A stretch of 64,000 bases of DNA from Antarctobacter sediminis (GTDB lineage Bacteria; Pseudomonadota; Alphaproteobacteria; Rhodobacterales; Rhodobacteraceae), in contig NZ_JAHUZG010000001.1 in assembly GCF_019218285.1 (NCBI RefSeq), positions 372,001 to 436,000 on the forward strand, given 5' to 3'. A model generated the notes under the pieces. It worked only from the letters and a program-made list of their open reading frames with translations, did no database searches and was not told the DNA's origin. This document shows, piece by piece, positions 8,782 through 18,521 of this stretch; position 1 is the stretch's first letter, and each line of letters starts with the position of its first letter. Position numbers and translations under genes: made by a program.

Positions 8782-9831
8782 ATGTCCACGGCATCCGATC
8801 CCGTCAGTTTCACCACCGTGTCCCGCCGGTTGATCGACGATTGGCTGGAGGCGCTGGCCGGATGCTGTTCGCCGGCGCAGTTGCAGGACATGCTGCTGCG
8901 GTCGGGACTGGAAACGCCGGGCCACCCCGAGGCGCGCGTCACGCTGGAACAGATCGTGCATCTCTATCAGATTGCGGCGGTCGAAAGCGGGGATGAGATG
9001 ATGGGCCTGTGGAGCCGTCCCATTCGGGCGCGCGCCTTGCAGCATCTTTTGACCACGGTTCTGGCGGCCGAAAGCCTGCCGTCGGCCCTGCATCGGTTTT
9101 CCACCTTCTGGAACCTGTTGCTGGATGACTACCAATGCACCCTGCGCCCCGAGGACGGGGTCATCGCGCTGTCCTTGCAGCCGGTCGGGGATCAGCCGGT
9201 GCAGCGCTTTGGGCATATGTTGCTGTTGAAACTGGCGCATGGGTTGCTGTCTTGGCTGGCGGGGCACGAGGTGCCGGTGGCGCGCGTCCGGTTTGCCTTT
9301 GCCCGGCCAGAGTTTGCCGAAGACTACGCGATGATCTTTCCGGCGCAGGTGGCGTTCGACGCGCCGCTGTCTTCCATCGCCTTTGACACCGCGCCGATGG
9401 GGCCACCTTTGGCCCGCAGCAAACCGGAATTGGTCGATTTCGTGAAACGCGCCCCGCGAGACTGGATCTTTACCGGCTACCGCGAACACAGCCAGTCGCT
9501 GCGCCTGCGAGAGTTCCTTTACCGGTCGAACTGGCAGGACTGTGGCCTGTCCGATGCGGCCACCGCTTTTCGGATGACGCCGCGCACCTTGATGCGGCGG
9601 TTGGATTCCGAAGGCACCGCCTTTCAGACGATCAAGGACGGGTTGCGGCGCGATATCGCGATCCGCGACCTGCAGGAAAACGCCAAAAGCGTCGAGGTGA
9701 TTTCGCAGGAACTTGGGTTTTCATCGTCAGCAAATTTCTACCGTGCTTTCAAACGGTGGACCGGGGCCTCGCCCGGGGAATACCGCAGACAGGGGCCTGC
9801 CCACGCGGTGACGGTGGCACCGCGCCGGTGA
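8782..9831 (+). CDS. AraC-family transcriptional regulator (arabinose-binding-type N-terminus)
   Basis: This 349-residue regulator has an N-terminal ligand-binding region of about 200 residues, of the type seen in OruR/ArgR-like AraC proteins, and a C-terminal double helix-turn-helix (about residues 240-335; LSDAATAFRMTPRTLMRRLD, then VEVISQELGFSSSANFYRAFKRWTG). It diverges from the dmdCD pair across a 117-nt region containing direct repeats, so regulation of that pair by a DMSP-derived or acyl-CoA ligand is a reasonable inference. The gene appears to be monocistronic. Confidence 0.85.
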   Translation: MSTASDPVSFTTVSRRLIDDWLEALAGCCSPAQLQDMLLRSGLETPGHPEARVTLEQIVHLYQIAAVESGDEMMGLWSRPIRARALQHLLTTVLAAESLPSALHRFSTFWNLLLDDYQCTLRPEDGVIALSLQPVGDQPVQRFGHMLLLKLAHGLLSWLAGHEVPVARVRFAFARPEFAEDYAMIFPAQVAFDAPLSSIAFDTAPMGPPLARSKPELVDFVKRAPRDWIFTGYREHSQSLRLREFLYRSNWQDCGLSDAATAFRMTPRTLMRRLDSEGTAFQTIKDGLRRDIAIRDLQENAKSVEVISQELGFSSSANFYRAFKRWTGASPGEYRRQGPAHAVTVAPRR

Positions 9832-9962
9832 TCTGCCTCGGGCGGAGCTTTGCCGCCCGTCATGCGTTTCCGTCTGGGCAGGCTTGACTATCAGCCGCGC
9901 CCGCCCAGATACCGACTGGCGGTCGGTAAGGGCCGGAAGTCGGGACCAAGACGAGGCAAACG

Positions 9963-10697
9963 ATGCAACAGACGGCGGGCGCTCCGCAGGAAAACGACGG
10001 CAAAAGACGTCGCATGTCGCCGGACGCGCGCCGCGAAAGCATCCTTGATGCCGCGCAGGCGGTGTTCCTGCGGATGGGGTGGGATGCGGTGACGGTTGCG
10101 GATGTCGTGGCCGAGGCTGGGATTTCGAAGGGCGGCTTCTACCACCATTTTCCCGCCAAGGAGGATCTCTTTGACGGTTTGGTTCATCGCATGATCGGAC
10201 AGGCCATGGGCGCGGCACAGGCGGGCCAGAACGCCGCCGAAGGCAACGCGCTCAGCCGCTTCAACGCCTTCATCGTCGCGACCAACCAATGGCGGCTGGA
10301 CCGCGCGCCGGAACTGCAATTCATCACCGATGTCCTGTTGCGTCCCGAAAACGAACTGTTGTTCCACCGCATCAACGCCGCAGCCTGCCGCGAGGCGCTG
10401 CCCGTGGTCCGAACGATGATCGAGGAAGGTGTGGCCGAGGGCTGTTTCCACGTCACCGACGCCATGCTGACCGCCGAGATGATCCTGGCCCTTGGCATGG
10501 GGCGCCGCGATGTCTCGCAGCGGGCGATTGCCCTGGCGCGGGGCGGCGAACTGGACCGGGCCATCGGCCTGATCAACGACCGCATGATCGCCGAGGGCGA
10601 AATGCACGACCGCCTGCTGGGGCTGCCGCCGGGCAGCATCGCGCTGGCGGATACCGAAGAGTTTCGCCTCATGCTGACGCAGATCGCGGCGGCATGA
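9963..10697 (+). CDS. TetR-family regulator of the adjacent RND efflux genes
   Basis: This 244-residue protein has a TetR N-terminal helix-turn-helix at about residues 20-70 (ARRESILDAAQAVFLRMGW, then ISKGGFYHHFPAKEDLFD). The C-terminal region is a variable all-helical ligand domain. It lies 42 nt upstream of, and on the same strand as, an RND membrane-fusion protein gene. TetR proteins in this position usually repress the efflux operon and are released by its substrates. The inducer cannot be predicted. Confidence 0.85.
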   Translation: MQQTAGAPQENDGKRRRMSPDARRESILDAAQAVFLRMGWDAVTVADVVAEAGISKGGFYHHFPAKEDLFDGLVHRMIGQAMGAAQAGQNAAEGNALSRFNAFIVATNQWRLDRAPELQFITDVLLRPENELLFHRINAAACREALPVVRTMIEEGVAEGCFHVTDAMLTAEMILALGMGRRDVSQRAIALARGGELDRAIGLINDRMIAEGEMHDRLLGLPPGSIALADTEEFRLMLTQIAAA

Positions 10698-10739
10698 CAC
10701 GGCCATGACAAACACATTCGACAAGAAGGCACTTTTGCA

Positions 10740-11897
10740 ATGAACACATCTGAAGGCGAACAGGCACGGGTTCCGCTGACATTCACCGACGAGCCCGGGT
10801 CTTCGCGGTCGAAATGGGTTGCGGGTCTTTTGGGGCTGGGGTTGGTCGGCTGGATGGGCAGCGGGTTTATGTTGCCCGCACAGCCCAAGGCCGTTGCCGA
10901 ACCGGTCCAGCCGGTCAAGGCCGTGGCGGTGGCCGTTCGTCTCAGCAAGGCGGAAAACGTGACCCGTGTCTTTACCGCCGAAGGGCAGGCGCAGCCAGAC
11001 CGGCGCGCCACCCTGCGGGCCGAGACGGCGGGCCGCGTGGCGACTTTGGTCGCGGACAAGGGCGATTATCTGGAACAAGGCGATGTGATTGCGCGGCTAG
11101 GCACCCGCGAACAGGACGCCCGCGTGCAACAGGCCCGCGAAGAGGTGGCCCGCGCACGGCGCGAATTCGAAAACGCGCAAACGCTTTTGGAACGCGGCGC
11201 ATCCACCGTCGACAGGGTGGCCGAGGCCCGTGCGGCGCTTGCCACCGCCGAAGCCCAGTTGACCGAAGCCGAAGAAGCCGCCGATGCCGCCGTGATCCGC
11301 GCGCCTTTTGCCGGGCGGCTGGACGCGCTGGACCTTGATGAAGGGGCCTATGTCTCGGCCGGGGCCGAAGTTGGCACCATGCTGGACACCGACCCGCTGA
11401 CCGTCGTGATTCAGGTGCCGCAGCAATCGCTGGCCCGGATCGTCGAAGGGCAGGAGGCAACCGTCAGCTTTATCACCGGTGAGAGCCGCCTTGGCACCGT
11501 GACATATGTCAGCAAGGACGCCGCCTCGGAAACCCGCACTTTCCGGGCCGAGATTACCGTGCCCAATGCTGACGGACAGATCGCTTCGGGCTTGTCGGTG
11601 CAGGTGCAGATCCCGACCGGAGAGATGTCGGCGCATTTCGTGTCGCCCGCCATTTTGTCACTGGGTCCGGACGGGACTTTGGGGGTCAAGACCGTTGACG
11701 ATCAGGACAAGGTTGTCTTTCACGAGGTTGCGCTGGAACGCGCCCAGACTGATGGCGTCTGGGTCAGCGGATTGCCCGAAACAGTGCGGGTCATCACCAT
11801 CGGGCAGGGGTTTGTCCGTGACGGCGAACAGGTGGCTCCAAGAGACGAGGGAGAAACCATCGCCCCGGATGCTCAAGCCGCGAAGGTGGACCAATGA
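10740..11897 (+). CDS. RND efflux periplasmic adaptor (membrane fusion protein)
   Basis: This 385-residue HlyD/AcrA-type adaptor has one N-terminal membrane segment (about residues 24-42). The lipoyl-like half-motifs are visible (RAETAGRVATLVADKGDYLEQGD and AVIRAPFAGRLDALDLDEGAYV), with a coiled-coil hairpin between them (about residues 115-180, rich in Ala, Arg and Glu). It forms the periplasmic bridge between the RND pump encoded next and an outer-membrane channel, which is not encoded here. A 4-nt overlap with the pump gene indicates coupling. Confidence 0.9.
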   Translation: MNTSEGEQARVPLTFTDEPGSSRSKWVAGLLGLGLVGWMGSGFMLPAQPKAVAEPVQPVKAVAVAVRLSKAENVTRVFTAEGQAQPDRRATLRAETAGRVATLVADKGDYLEQGDVIARLGTREQDARVQQAREEVARARREFENAQTLLERGASTVDRVAEARAALATAEAQLTEAEEAADAAVIRAPFAGRLDALDLDEGAYVSAGAEVGTMLDTDPLTVVIQVPQQSLARIVEGQEATVSFITGESRLGTVTYVSKDAASETRTFRAEITVPNADGQIASGLSVQVQIPTGEMSAHFVSPAILSLGPDGTLGVKTVDDQDKVVFHEVALERAQTDGVWVSGLPETVRVITIGQGFVRDGEQVAPRDEGETIAPDAQAAKVDQ

Positions 11898-14800
11898 ACA
11901 GCCTCATCGACGCTGCCTTCAGCCGCGCCCGCGTGGTGGTGATGCTGTTGGGCCTGATCCTTGCGGTCGGCGCGCTGACATACAGCGCCATTCCCAAGGA
12001 AAGCTCGCCCGAGGTGCCGATCCCCACGGTCTATGTTTCGACGGGGCTGGAAGGAATCGCACCCGAAGATGCCGAACGTCTGCTGATCGAGCCGCTGGAG
12101 ACCGAGCTTGGCGCTCTCACCGGGTTGAAAAGCATGACGGCCACCGCCGCCGAGGGGCACGCCAGCGTTCAGCTGGAATTCGAACCGGGCTTTGATTCTG
12201 ACGCGGCGCTGGACAAGGTGCGCGCGGCGGTGGACCGCGCCTCGAACGAATTGCCGGACGAGGCGACCGACCCGGTGGTGACAGAGATCAACACGGCCCT
12301 GTTTCCAATCCTTACGGTGATCTTGTCCGGTCCCGTGCCGGAACGCACGCTGAATGGTCTGGCCGATGACCTGAAGGACAGGCTGGAAAGCCTGTCCGGC
12401 GTGTTGGAAGTGGATGTGGGCGGCGAACGCTTCGAAATTCTTGAGGTACAGATCGACCCCACGGTTTTCGAAACCTACAACCTGTCGTTTGACGAACTGA
12501 TCAGCCAGATCAACCGGAACAACCGTCTGATCGCCGCCGGCGCGATCGAAAACAGCGCCGGGCGGATCGTGCTGAAAGTTCCCGGCCTGATCGAGGATCT
12601 TGGCGATGTCATGGAACTGCCGGTCAAGGTGGATGGCGACACGGTCGTGACCTTTGCCGATGTCGCCACCGTGCGGCGGACCTTTGAGGACCCCACAGGC
12701 TTTGCCCGGATCAACGGTCAACCGGCGCTGGCACTGGAGATCAAGAAACGGTCGGGTGCGAACATCATCGAAACCGTCGCCGCCGTGCGTGCCGAGATCG
12801 AAAAAGCGCAGGCCGATTGGCCCAAGACCGTGCGTATCAATTACATGCAGGACGAAAGCGAACAGGTGCAGACCATGCTTTCGGACCTCGAGTCGAACGT
12901 CATCGCCGCCGTCCTTCTGGTGATGATCGTCATTGTCTGGGCGTTGGGTCTGCGGTCATCGATCCTTGTCGGACTGGCCATTCCCGGTGCCTTTCTTGCC
13001 GGGGTCGCGGCGCTGTATTTCATGGGCTACACCATGAATATCGTGGTCCTGTTCAGCCTGATCCTGGTCGTGGGGATGCTGGTGGACGGGGCCATCGTGA
13101 CGGTGGAACTGGCGGACCGCTATCTGCACGAAGGCCGCTCGGCGCGCGAGGCCTATGCCATGGCGGCCAAGCGTATGTCATGGCCGATCATCGCCTCGAC
13201 AGCCACGACGCTCAGCGTCTTTTTCCCGCTGCTGTTCTGGACCGGCATCGTGGGCGAGTTCATGAAGTTCCTGCCGATCACCGTGATCCTGACCTTGATC
13301 GCCTCGCTGTTCATGGCGCTGATCTTTATCCCCGTGGTCGGGGGGCTGATCGGCAAACGCCAGCCCCAGACCGCGACGCAGCAACGCCAGATCGCCGCCG
13401 CGGAACATGGCGATCCGCGTCAGATGAAAGGCGGCGCGGGCCTGTACGTGCGGGTGCTGGAATGGGCGATCCTGCGGCCGGGCCGCACGCTGATCTTTGC
13501 GATTTACGCGCTGGTTGCGGCGTTCCTTGCCTATGGGCAGTTCGGCACCGGGATCTCTTTCTTTCCGTCGGTCGAGCCGGACTTTGCGCAGGTCGAGGTG
13601 CGCGCCCGCGACAATTTCTCGATCTATGAACAGGATCGTTTGGTGCGCTGGGTCGAGGACAGGCTGCTGCAATACGACGAAGTCTCCAGCGTCTATGCCC
13701 GCACCGGATCCAGCCAGCAGGATGACGAAGAGGTGATCGGGCGGATTCAGCTTGAACTGACCGAATGGGACACGCGTCGCCCGGCGGTGCAGATCGCCGA
13801 TCAGATCCGGCAGGACATGGCCGTGATCCCCGGCATCGACGTGCAGGTGCAGGTGCAGTCCGGTGGCCCGTCTTCGGGCAAACCTGTCAGCCTCGAGGTC
13901 GTGTCGCGTGACCGGGCAGCGCAGGCGGCAGCGGTCGAGGCCATCCGCGAACGGATGGATGTCATCGGCGGCTTTACCGATGTGACAGACACGCGCCCGC
14001 TGCCGGGCGTCGAATGGGAGATCAAGCTTGACCGCTCCGAGGCGGCGCGCTTTGGTGCCGATGTCACGCTGCTGGGGCAGGCGGTGCAACTGCTGACGCA
14101 GGGCATCACGGTTGCGGACTACCGCCCTGACGACGCCGAAGGACCGGTAGACATCCGCGTGCGTTTTCCGGCAGGCGAACGGACGCTGGCCGAACTGGAA
14201 AGCCTGCGCGTGCCGACCAGCGCCGGGCTTGTGCCGGTCACGAATTTCGTAAGTTTCGAACCGGCTCCGCGCAGCGGTACAATCAAGCGCATAGATCAGG
14301 AGAGGGTGACAACCATCGCCGCTAACGTGGCACCCGGCCTGCTGGTGAATGATCAGATCGTCGCCTTGCGTACCGCGCTGGAACAGATGGACCTGCCCGA
14401 TGCCGTGTCATGGTCCTTTGCCGGCGAAGCCGAGGACCAGACCGATGCCATGACCTTTCTGATCGGGGCCTTCGCTGCGGCCATCGGATTGATGATCGTG
14501 ATCCTCGTGATCCAGTTCAACAGCTTCTACCAAGCCTTCGTGGTGATGAGCGCGATCATCTTTTCCATCGCGGGCGTGCTGTTGGGTTTGATTGTGACCG
14601 GGCGGCCCTTTGGCGTGGTCATGGGCGGGATCGGTGTGATCGCCCTTGCCGGGATCGTGGTGAACAACAACATCGTACTGATCGACACGTTCAACGATCT
14701 CAAACGCGCTGGAATGACCCCGCTAGAGGCCGTTCTGCGCACCGGGGCCCAGCGTCTGCGGCCGGTGATCCTGACCTCCGTGACCACGGCGCTTGGCCTT

Positions 14801-15025
14801 ATGCCCATGGTGATCGGGATCAACATCGACTTTTTCCGGCGCGAGATTGTCTATGGCGCTCCGTCGACACAATGGTGGACCGAACTCAGCGCCGCCATCG
14901 CGGGCGGCTTGATGGTCGCGACCCTGCTGACACTGATCGTCACTCCGGCGATGTTGATGCTGGGAGAGCGCATTGCAAACCGGCGCGCAGGCCGCCGCCG
15001 TCGACTCGATGGCGCGCAGGCCTGA
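11894..15025 (+). CDS. RND efflux inner-membrane transporter
   Basis: This 1043-residue resistance-nodulation-division permease has the usual 12 membrane helices and two large periplasmic loops, at about the family's full length. The helix-4 proton-relay acids are in LVVGMLVDGAIV, and the hydrophobic helix blocks recur in the second half (GIVVNNNIVLIDTFND). It would export hydrophobic compounds, driven by protons, together with the adaptor encoded upstream. Its exact substrate class is not evident. No outer-membrane factor gene follows, so a shared TolC is presumably used. Confidence 0.9.
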   Translation: MNSLIDAAFSRARVVVMLLGLILAVGALTYSAIPKESSPEVPIPTVYVSTGLEGIAPEDAERLLIEPLETELGALTGLKSMTATAAEGHASVQLEFEPGFDSDAALDKVRAAVDRASNELPDEATDPVVTEINTALFPILTVILSGPVPERTLNGLADDLKDRLESLSGVLEVDVGGERFEILEVQIDPTVFETYNLSFDELISQINRNNRLIAAGAIENSAGRIVLKVPGLIEDLGDVMELPVKVDGDTVVTFADVATVRRTFEDPTGFARINGQPALALEIKKRSGANIIETVAAVRAEIEKAQADWPKTVRINYMQDESEQVQTMLSDLESNVIAAVLLVMIVIVWALGLRSSILVGLAIPGAFLAGVAALYFMGYTMNIVVLFSLILVVGMLVDGAIVTVELADRYLHEGRSAREAYAMAAKRMSWPIIASTATTLSVFFPLLFWTGIVGEFMKFLPITVILTLIASLFMALIFIPVVGGLIGKRQPQTATQQRQIAAAEHGDPRQMKGGAGLYVRVLEWAILRPGRTLIFAIYALVAAFLAYGQFGTGISFFPSVEPDFAQVEVRARDNFSIYEQDRLVRWVEDRLLQYDEVSSVYARTGSSQQDDEEVIGRIQLELTEWDTRRPAVQIADQIRQDMAVIPGIDVQVQVQSGGPSSGKPVSLEVVSRDRAAQAAAVEAIRERMDVIGGFTDVTDTRPLPGVEWEIKLDRSEAARFGADVTLLGQAVQLLTQGITVADYRPDDAEGPVDIRVRFPAGERTLAELESLRVPTSAGLVPVTNFVSFEPAPRSGTIKRIDQERVTTIAANVAPGLLVNDQIVALRTALEQMDLPDAVSWSFAGEAEDQTDAMTFLIGAFAAAIGLMIVILVIQFNSFYQAFVVMSAIIFSIAGVLLGLIVTGRPFGVVMGGIGVIALAGIVVNNNIVLIDTFNDLKRAGMTPLEAVLRTGAQRLRPVILTSVTTALGLMPMVIGINIDFFRREIVYGAPSTQWWTELSAAIAGGLMVATLLTLIVTPAMLMLGERIANRRAGRRRRLDGAQA

Positions 15026-15034
15026 TCGGGCAGG

Positions 15035-15064
15035 CTGGCAACCGGTCCCTAGGCCGGTTGCCAG
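15035..15064. terminator. Hairpin between the RND gene and DUF2218 gene
   Basis: A perfect 11-bp inverted repeat, CTGGCAACCGG (15035-15045) and CCGGTTGCCAG (15054-15064), has an 8-nt loop. It lies between two convergent genes and overlaps the last codons of the minus-strand gene. There is no T-run, so it is probably a transcript end or stability element serving both directions. Confidence 0.5.
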
Positions 15065-15351
15065 TTCATCGCGGTAAAGTCTTCGCAAAAGGCAAAGCGG
15101 GCGAGGTGGCTGTCGATGACATCCCGCGCCCGCTCCAGCGCCACGTCATCGGCGCCGCTGATCTCGACGCGCAGCAGGTCAGGCAACGCGGACATACGCG
15201 CGGGACCCGAGCCGAGCTGCGCCAGTCCCTGGGCGGCATCATAGTCGACCGTCACCCGGTGGGCGAAGTGTTTGCAGAGTTGCTGAAGGTACTTGCTGGC
15301 GTGTTCGGTTGCGAACTCGCCTGTTTGCGTCTTGAGAGGGGTGCTGGTCAT
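15049..15351 (-). CDS. DUF2218 domain protein
   Basis: This 100-residue soluble protein matches the DUF2218 family by its look: an N-terminal FATEHASKYLQQLCKHFAH segment, followed by a short beta-rich region ending in LRVEISGADD and a helix ending in HLARFAF. Family members are often encoded near metal-uptake genes, but I know of no established function. It diverges from the Zur-controlled zinc cluster; the Zur palindrome lies about 120 nt upstream of its start, so it may belong to the same regulon. Confidence 0.7.
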   Translation of the reverse strand: MTSTPLKTQTGEFATEHASKYLQQLCKHFAHRVTVDYDAAQGLAQLGSGPARMSALPDLLRVEISGADDVALERARDVIDSHLARFAFCEDFTAMNWQPA

Positions 15352-15471
15352 CGCATAAATCCTGATTTATTTTGTCGGATATATGTGGTCGTCCGCGATG
15401 CGGCAAGGTTTTTCCCGGCACAGTTGTCGGGTTTCCAATGTTTCCCTCAGTCAAAGAGAACCGCTTGCATA

Positions 15472-15491
15472 TGTAATGTTATAACATTACA
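15472..15491. promoter_or_regulatory. Zur box (zinc uptake regulator operator)
   Basis: TGTAATGTTATAACATTACA is a perfect 20-bp palindrome and closely fits the alphaproteobacterial Zur operator. It lies 34 nt before a small leader ORF and the metal GTPase operon, and 120 nt from the divergent DUF2218 gene. Zur with bound zinc would repress here, so the genes should be induced in zinc starvation. Confidence 0.85.
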
Positions 15492-15524
15492 AGCATTCGG
15501 CGAATACGAAGGAGAGCGGTCCCG

Positions 15525-15593
15525 ATGACGAACCATGCTGGAAAATGGCGGCTGGCTGCAACGGCAATCTGCCTTGTCGGAGCAGGGCGATGA
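15525..15593 (+). CDS. 22-residue leader peptide upstream of the COG0523 operon
   Basis: A 22-codon ORF starts at 15525 behind an AAGGAG site (15509-15514) and ends in an ATGA overlap with the first COG0523 gene. The product reads MTNHAGKWRLAATAICLVGA plus GR: a basic start followed by a hydrophobic run, like the front half of a signal peptide, but it stops there. It is the first reading frame downstream of the Zur box. It could be a translational-coupling leader, a small membrane peptide, or the remnant of a secreted protein. No family is recognised. Confidence 0.5.
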   Translation: MTNHAGKWRLAATAICLVGAGR

Positions 15594-16681
15594 GCGATGC
15601 CCGTTTGCCGGTCACTCTGCTGACCGGTTTCCTTGGAGCCGGCAAGACCACGCTGTTGAACAGGCTGCTTTCAGACCCCGAATCCGGGCGCATTGCAGTG
15701 ATCGTCAATGAATTTGGCGAGGCCGGTCTGGATCATGATCTGATCGAACGGTCGACCGAAGAGGTTATCCTGATGCAGTCCGGCTGCCTGTGCTGCACGG
15801 TCCGGGGCGATCTGGCGCAGACCATGGCAGGCCTGCTGACCCGTCGCGACAGCGGCGAACTGGATTTCGAGCGGGTGGTCATTGAAACGACGGGCCTTGC
15901 CGATCCGGGCCCCATTCTTCAGACGCTGTTGGTCGATCCCTTTCTGGCGCGCCGTACCCGCATGGACGGTGTCGTGACGGTGGTGGACGCGGCCAATGGC
16001 CCGGCCACACTGGACGCACAGTTCGAAGCAGTTTCCCAGGTGGCGATGGCCGATCTGATCGTGCTGGGAAAAACCGATCTGGTGATGCCGGAAAGGGTGA
16101 TCCAGATTGAGGAACGGCTGCGCGCGCTGAACCCGACCGCGCGGATTCTGCACGCTCAACAGGGCAGGGTCACGACCCGGCAGATGTGGGGGCTGAGCGC
16201 CCTGCGGGCCGGGGCCGCACCAGACGAGGTTCTGGGCTGGACAACCGGACGGATGCCGCCCGCCGGCGATCCTCTGGCCAACCTGTCCGGCCTGGCCCCG
16301 GCTCGCGCGGCGGGGCCGGCGCTTTCACGGCATGATACCCGGATCGGGTCGGCCTCGATCATCCTCGACGAACCGCTGGCCGATGCGGTGTTCGACCATT
16401 GGCTGGACACGCTGGTCGCCCTGCGCGGCACCAATATCCTGCGGGTCAAGGGCATCGTCTTTCTCGAAGGTCTGGACGTGCCTTTCGTCTTTCACGGCGT
16501 GCAGCACATCTTTGATCCGCCGGTTCCCATGCGTGACTGGACCGGAACGGACCGGCGGTCGCGCATCGTTGTCATCGCCCGGGATATGACCCGACCCGAA
16601 CTGCAACGCAGCCTCGACATGTTGCGCGCGACAGCCACGCGCGACGGGGGCGGCTTTACCAAAGAGGCTCTTGCCCAATGA
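15590..16681 (+). CDS. COG0523 metal GTPase (CobW/ZNG1-like), first copy
   Basis: This 363-residue G3E GTPase has Walker [14 protein letters not shown] near residues 10-22 and the metal-binding Cys66-x-Cys68-Cys69 motif of COG0523 ([12 protein letters not shown]). Switch and base-recognition segments are also present ([20 protein letters not shown]). A C-terminal CobW_C domain covers about residues 230-330. COG0523 proteins under Zur control are regarded as zinc allocation chaperones in zinc starvation. An ATG at 15545 is in frame, but the ATG at 15590 has GGAG at the right distance and couples to the leader ORF, so I use that. Confidence 0.85.
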   Translation: MSDARLPVTLLTGFLGAGKTTLLNRLLSDPESGRIAVIVNEFGEAGLDHDLIERSTEEVILMQSGCLCCTVRGDLAQTMAGLLTRRDSGELDFERVVIETTGLADPGPILQTLLVDPFLARRTRMDGVVTVVDAANGPATLDAQFEAVSQVAMADLIVLGKTDLVMPERVIQIEERLRALNPTARILHAQQGRVTTRQMWGLSALRAGAAPDEVLGWTTGRMPPAGDPLANLSGLAPARAAGPALSRHDTRIGSASIILDEPLADAVFDHWLDTLVALRGTNILRVKGIVFLEGLDVPFVFHGVQHIFDPPVPMRDWTGTDRRSRIVVIARDMTRPELQRSLDMLRATATRDGGGFTKEALAQ

Positions 16682-17889
16682 CCGATACGCGCCTTCCCGT
16701 CACCGTCCTGTCCGGCTTTCTCGGAGCGGGCAAGACCACCTTGCTGAACCGTGTTCTGAACAATCGCGATGGCCGCCGGGTGGCGGTGATCGTCAACGAC
16801 ATGTCCGAGGTCAATATCGACGCGGACCTCGTGCGTGCCGATACCGAGTTGTCGCGCACGGATGAAACGCTGGTTGAAATGTCGAACGGCTGTATCTGCT
16901 GCACGCTGCGAGACGACCTGCTGGACGAAGTGCGCCGCCTCGCGGGCGAGGGGCGCTTTGACTATTTGCTGATTGAATCCACCGGCATTTCCGAACCGCT
17001 GCCGGTGGCCGCGACCTTTGATTTTCGCGACGAAAACGGTGTCAGCCTGTCGGATGTCGCCCGCCTGGACACGATGGCGACGGTGGTCGACGCGGTGAAC
17101 CTGTTGCGCGACTATTCCAGTCATGACTTCCTGCGGGATCGGGGCGAAACGCTGGGCGAGGAAGACGAGCGCACGCTGGTGCATCTGCTGACCGACCAGA
17201 TCGAATTTGCCGATGTGGTGATCCTCAACAAGGTTTCCGCCGCCGAACCGCATCAGGTCGATGCCGCGCGCAAGATCATCCGCAGCCTGAACGCCGATGC
17301 CCGGATCATCGAAACCGATTTTTCGGATGTGCCCGCCGATGCCATCCTCGACACCGGGTTGTTCGATTTCGAAAAGGCGCACGAACACCCGATGTGGGCC
17401 AAGGAACTGTACGGCTTTGCCGATCATGTTCCCGAAACCGAGGAATACGGCGTCACCAGCCATGTCTACCGGGCGCGTCAGCCCTTTGTCCCGGAAAAGA
17501 TCATGGAGTTGCTGAACGGCGATCTACCGGGAGTGATCCGCGCAAAGGGGCATTTCTGGATCGCCACGCGGCCGGACTGGGTTGCCGAGTTTTCGCTTGC
17601 GGGGGCGCTGTCGTCGGTTCAGCCGCTGGGGATCTGGTGGGCCACCGTCCCCGAAGACCGGCGTCCGGCCCATGCCAGCGCCCAGGCCTATATGCAGGCA
17701 CACTGGCAGGAGCCTTGGGGCGACAGGCGGCAAGAGATCGTCTTTATCGGCAGCGGCATGGACTGGGCCATGCTGAAGGCACGGCTGGATGCGGCCCTGT
17801 TGCCCGCGACTGTTGCCGCAACCCCCGAGGATCTGCCGGATCTGCCGGATCCCTTTCCCGTCTGGCGCCGCGCCGAGGAGGCCGCGTGA
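16678..17889 (+). CDS. COG0523 metal GTPase, second copy
   Basis: This 403-residue relative of the preceding gene overlaps it by 4 nt (ATGA). It has Walker [14 protein letters not shown], Cys72-x-Cys74-Cys75 ([12 protein letters not shown]), [12 protein letters not shown] and NKVSAAEP, plus a longer CobW_C region with [17 protein letters not shown]. The second copy resembles the YciC/ZagA-like subgroup more than the first does. Two tandem members of different length suggest separate client proteins. Both probably act in the cytoplasm, delivering or sparing zinc. Confidence 0.85.
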   Translation: MTDTRLPVTVLSGFLGAGKTTLLNRVLNNRDGRRVAVIVNDMSEVNIDADLVRADTELSRTDETLVEMSNGCICCTLRDDLLDEVRRLAGEGRFDYLLIESTGISEPLPVAATFDFRDENGVSLSDVARLDTMATVVDAVNLLRDYSSHDFLRDRGETLGEEDERTLVHLLTDQIEFADVVILNKVSAAEPHQVDAARKIIRSLNADARIIETDFSDVPADAILDTGLFDFEKAHEHPMWAKELYGFADHVPETEEYGVTSHVYRARQPFVPEKIMELLNGDLPGVIRAKGHFWIATRPDWVAEFSLAGALSSVQPLGIWWATVPEDRRPAHASAQAYMQAHWQEPWGDRRQEIVFIGSGMDWAMLKARLDAALLPATVAATPEDLPDLPDPFPVWRRAEEAA

Positions 17890-18521
17890 CCGCTTTGCCA
17901 GACACTTCTGCCCACATGGTGGGCGGGCTTGCGGTCGTGGACAGGCCCGAGGACCTGTCGGCAATCCGCGATGCCGCCTGTGCCGGGGCCATATGGCTTC
18001 GGCATCCTTTGCCCGATGTTCAGCGCTGGATCGACGGGCTGGACCCGGCCCATTTGCCCAGAACCCGCACGATCCTGCGCCCCGAGGCGGTGCGCGGCAC
18101 GGTGGATCAGGTCTGTGACGCCGCCGGAACGCCGAACTGCGCCGAACGGGTCAGGCTGGTCGATGATATCGCCGCGCTGGCCGATATCTTCACCCGCGTG
18201 ATGGGCGCGCGTTGGTTGCGCCTGCGCCTTGACGTTGTGGTCACAAATGCCTGTCGCAAGTTCCACATCGACGCGGTGATGGGGCGGCTTGTCTGCACCT
18301 ATCGGGGCAGCGGCACGCAATACGGCTTTGTCCGTGAGGACAACGAGCCCGCCGAGATCTTTTCCGTGCCCACCGGATCGCCGGTCCTGTTGCGCGGGAC
18401 GCTTTGGCCGGAACGCCCGGACGCGGGGTTGCGTCACCGGTCGCCCCCGATCGAAGGCAGCGGCGAAACCCGATTGGTGCTTGTGCTGGATCCCGTGAAC
18501 GATCCCGAGGACGAGATCTGA
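17886..18521 (+). CDS. DUF1826 domain protein
   Basis: This 211-residue protein starts with a GTG that overlaps the upstream stop (GTGA). The sequence fits DUF1826, a family of unknown function seen next to COG0523 and metal-uptake genes. The core shows [19 protein letters not shown] and [13 protein letters not shown], with conserved Cys and His residues that could bind a metal or heme-like ligand, and a C-terminal [20 protein letters not shown]. There is no signal peptide or membrane helix. Its position places it in the zinc-starvation response; its biochemical role is unknown. Confidence 0.7.
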   Translation: MTALPDTSAHMVGGLAVVDRPEDLSAIRDAACAGAIWLRHPLPDVQRWIDGLDPAHLPRTRTILRPEAVRGTVDQVCDAAGTPNCAERVRLVDDIAALADIFTRVMGARWLRLRLDVVVTNACRKFHIDAVMGRLVCTYRGSGTQYGFVREDNEPAEIFSVPTGSPVLLRGTLWPERPDAGLRHRSPPIEGSGETRLVLVLDPVNDPEDEI

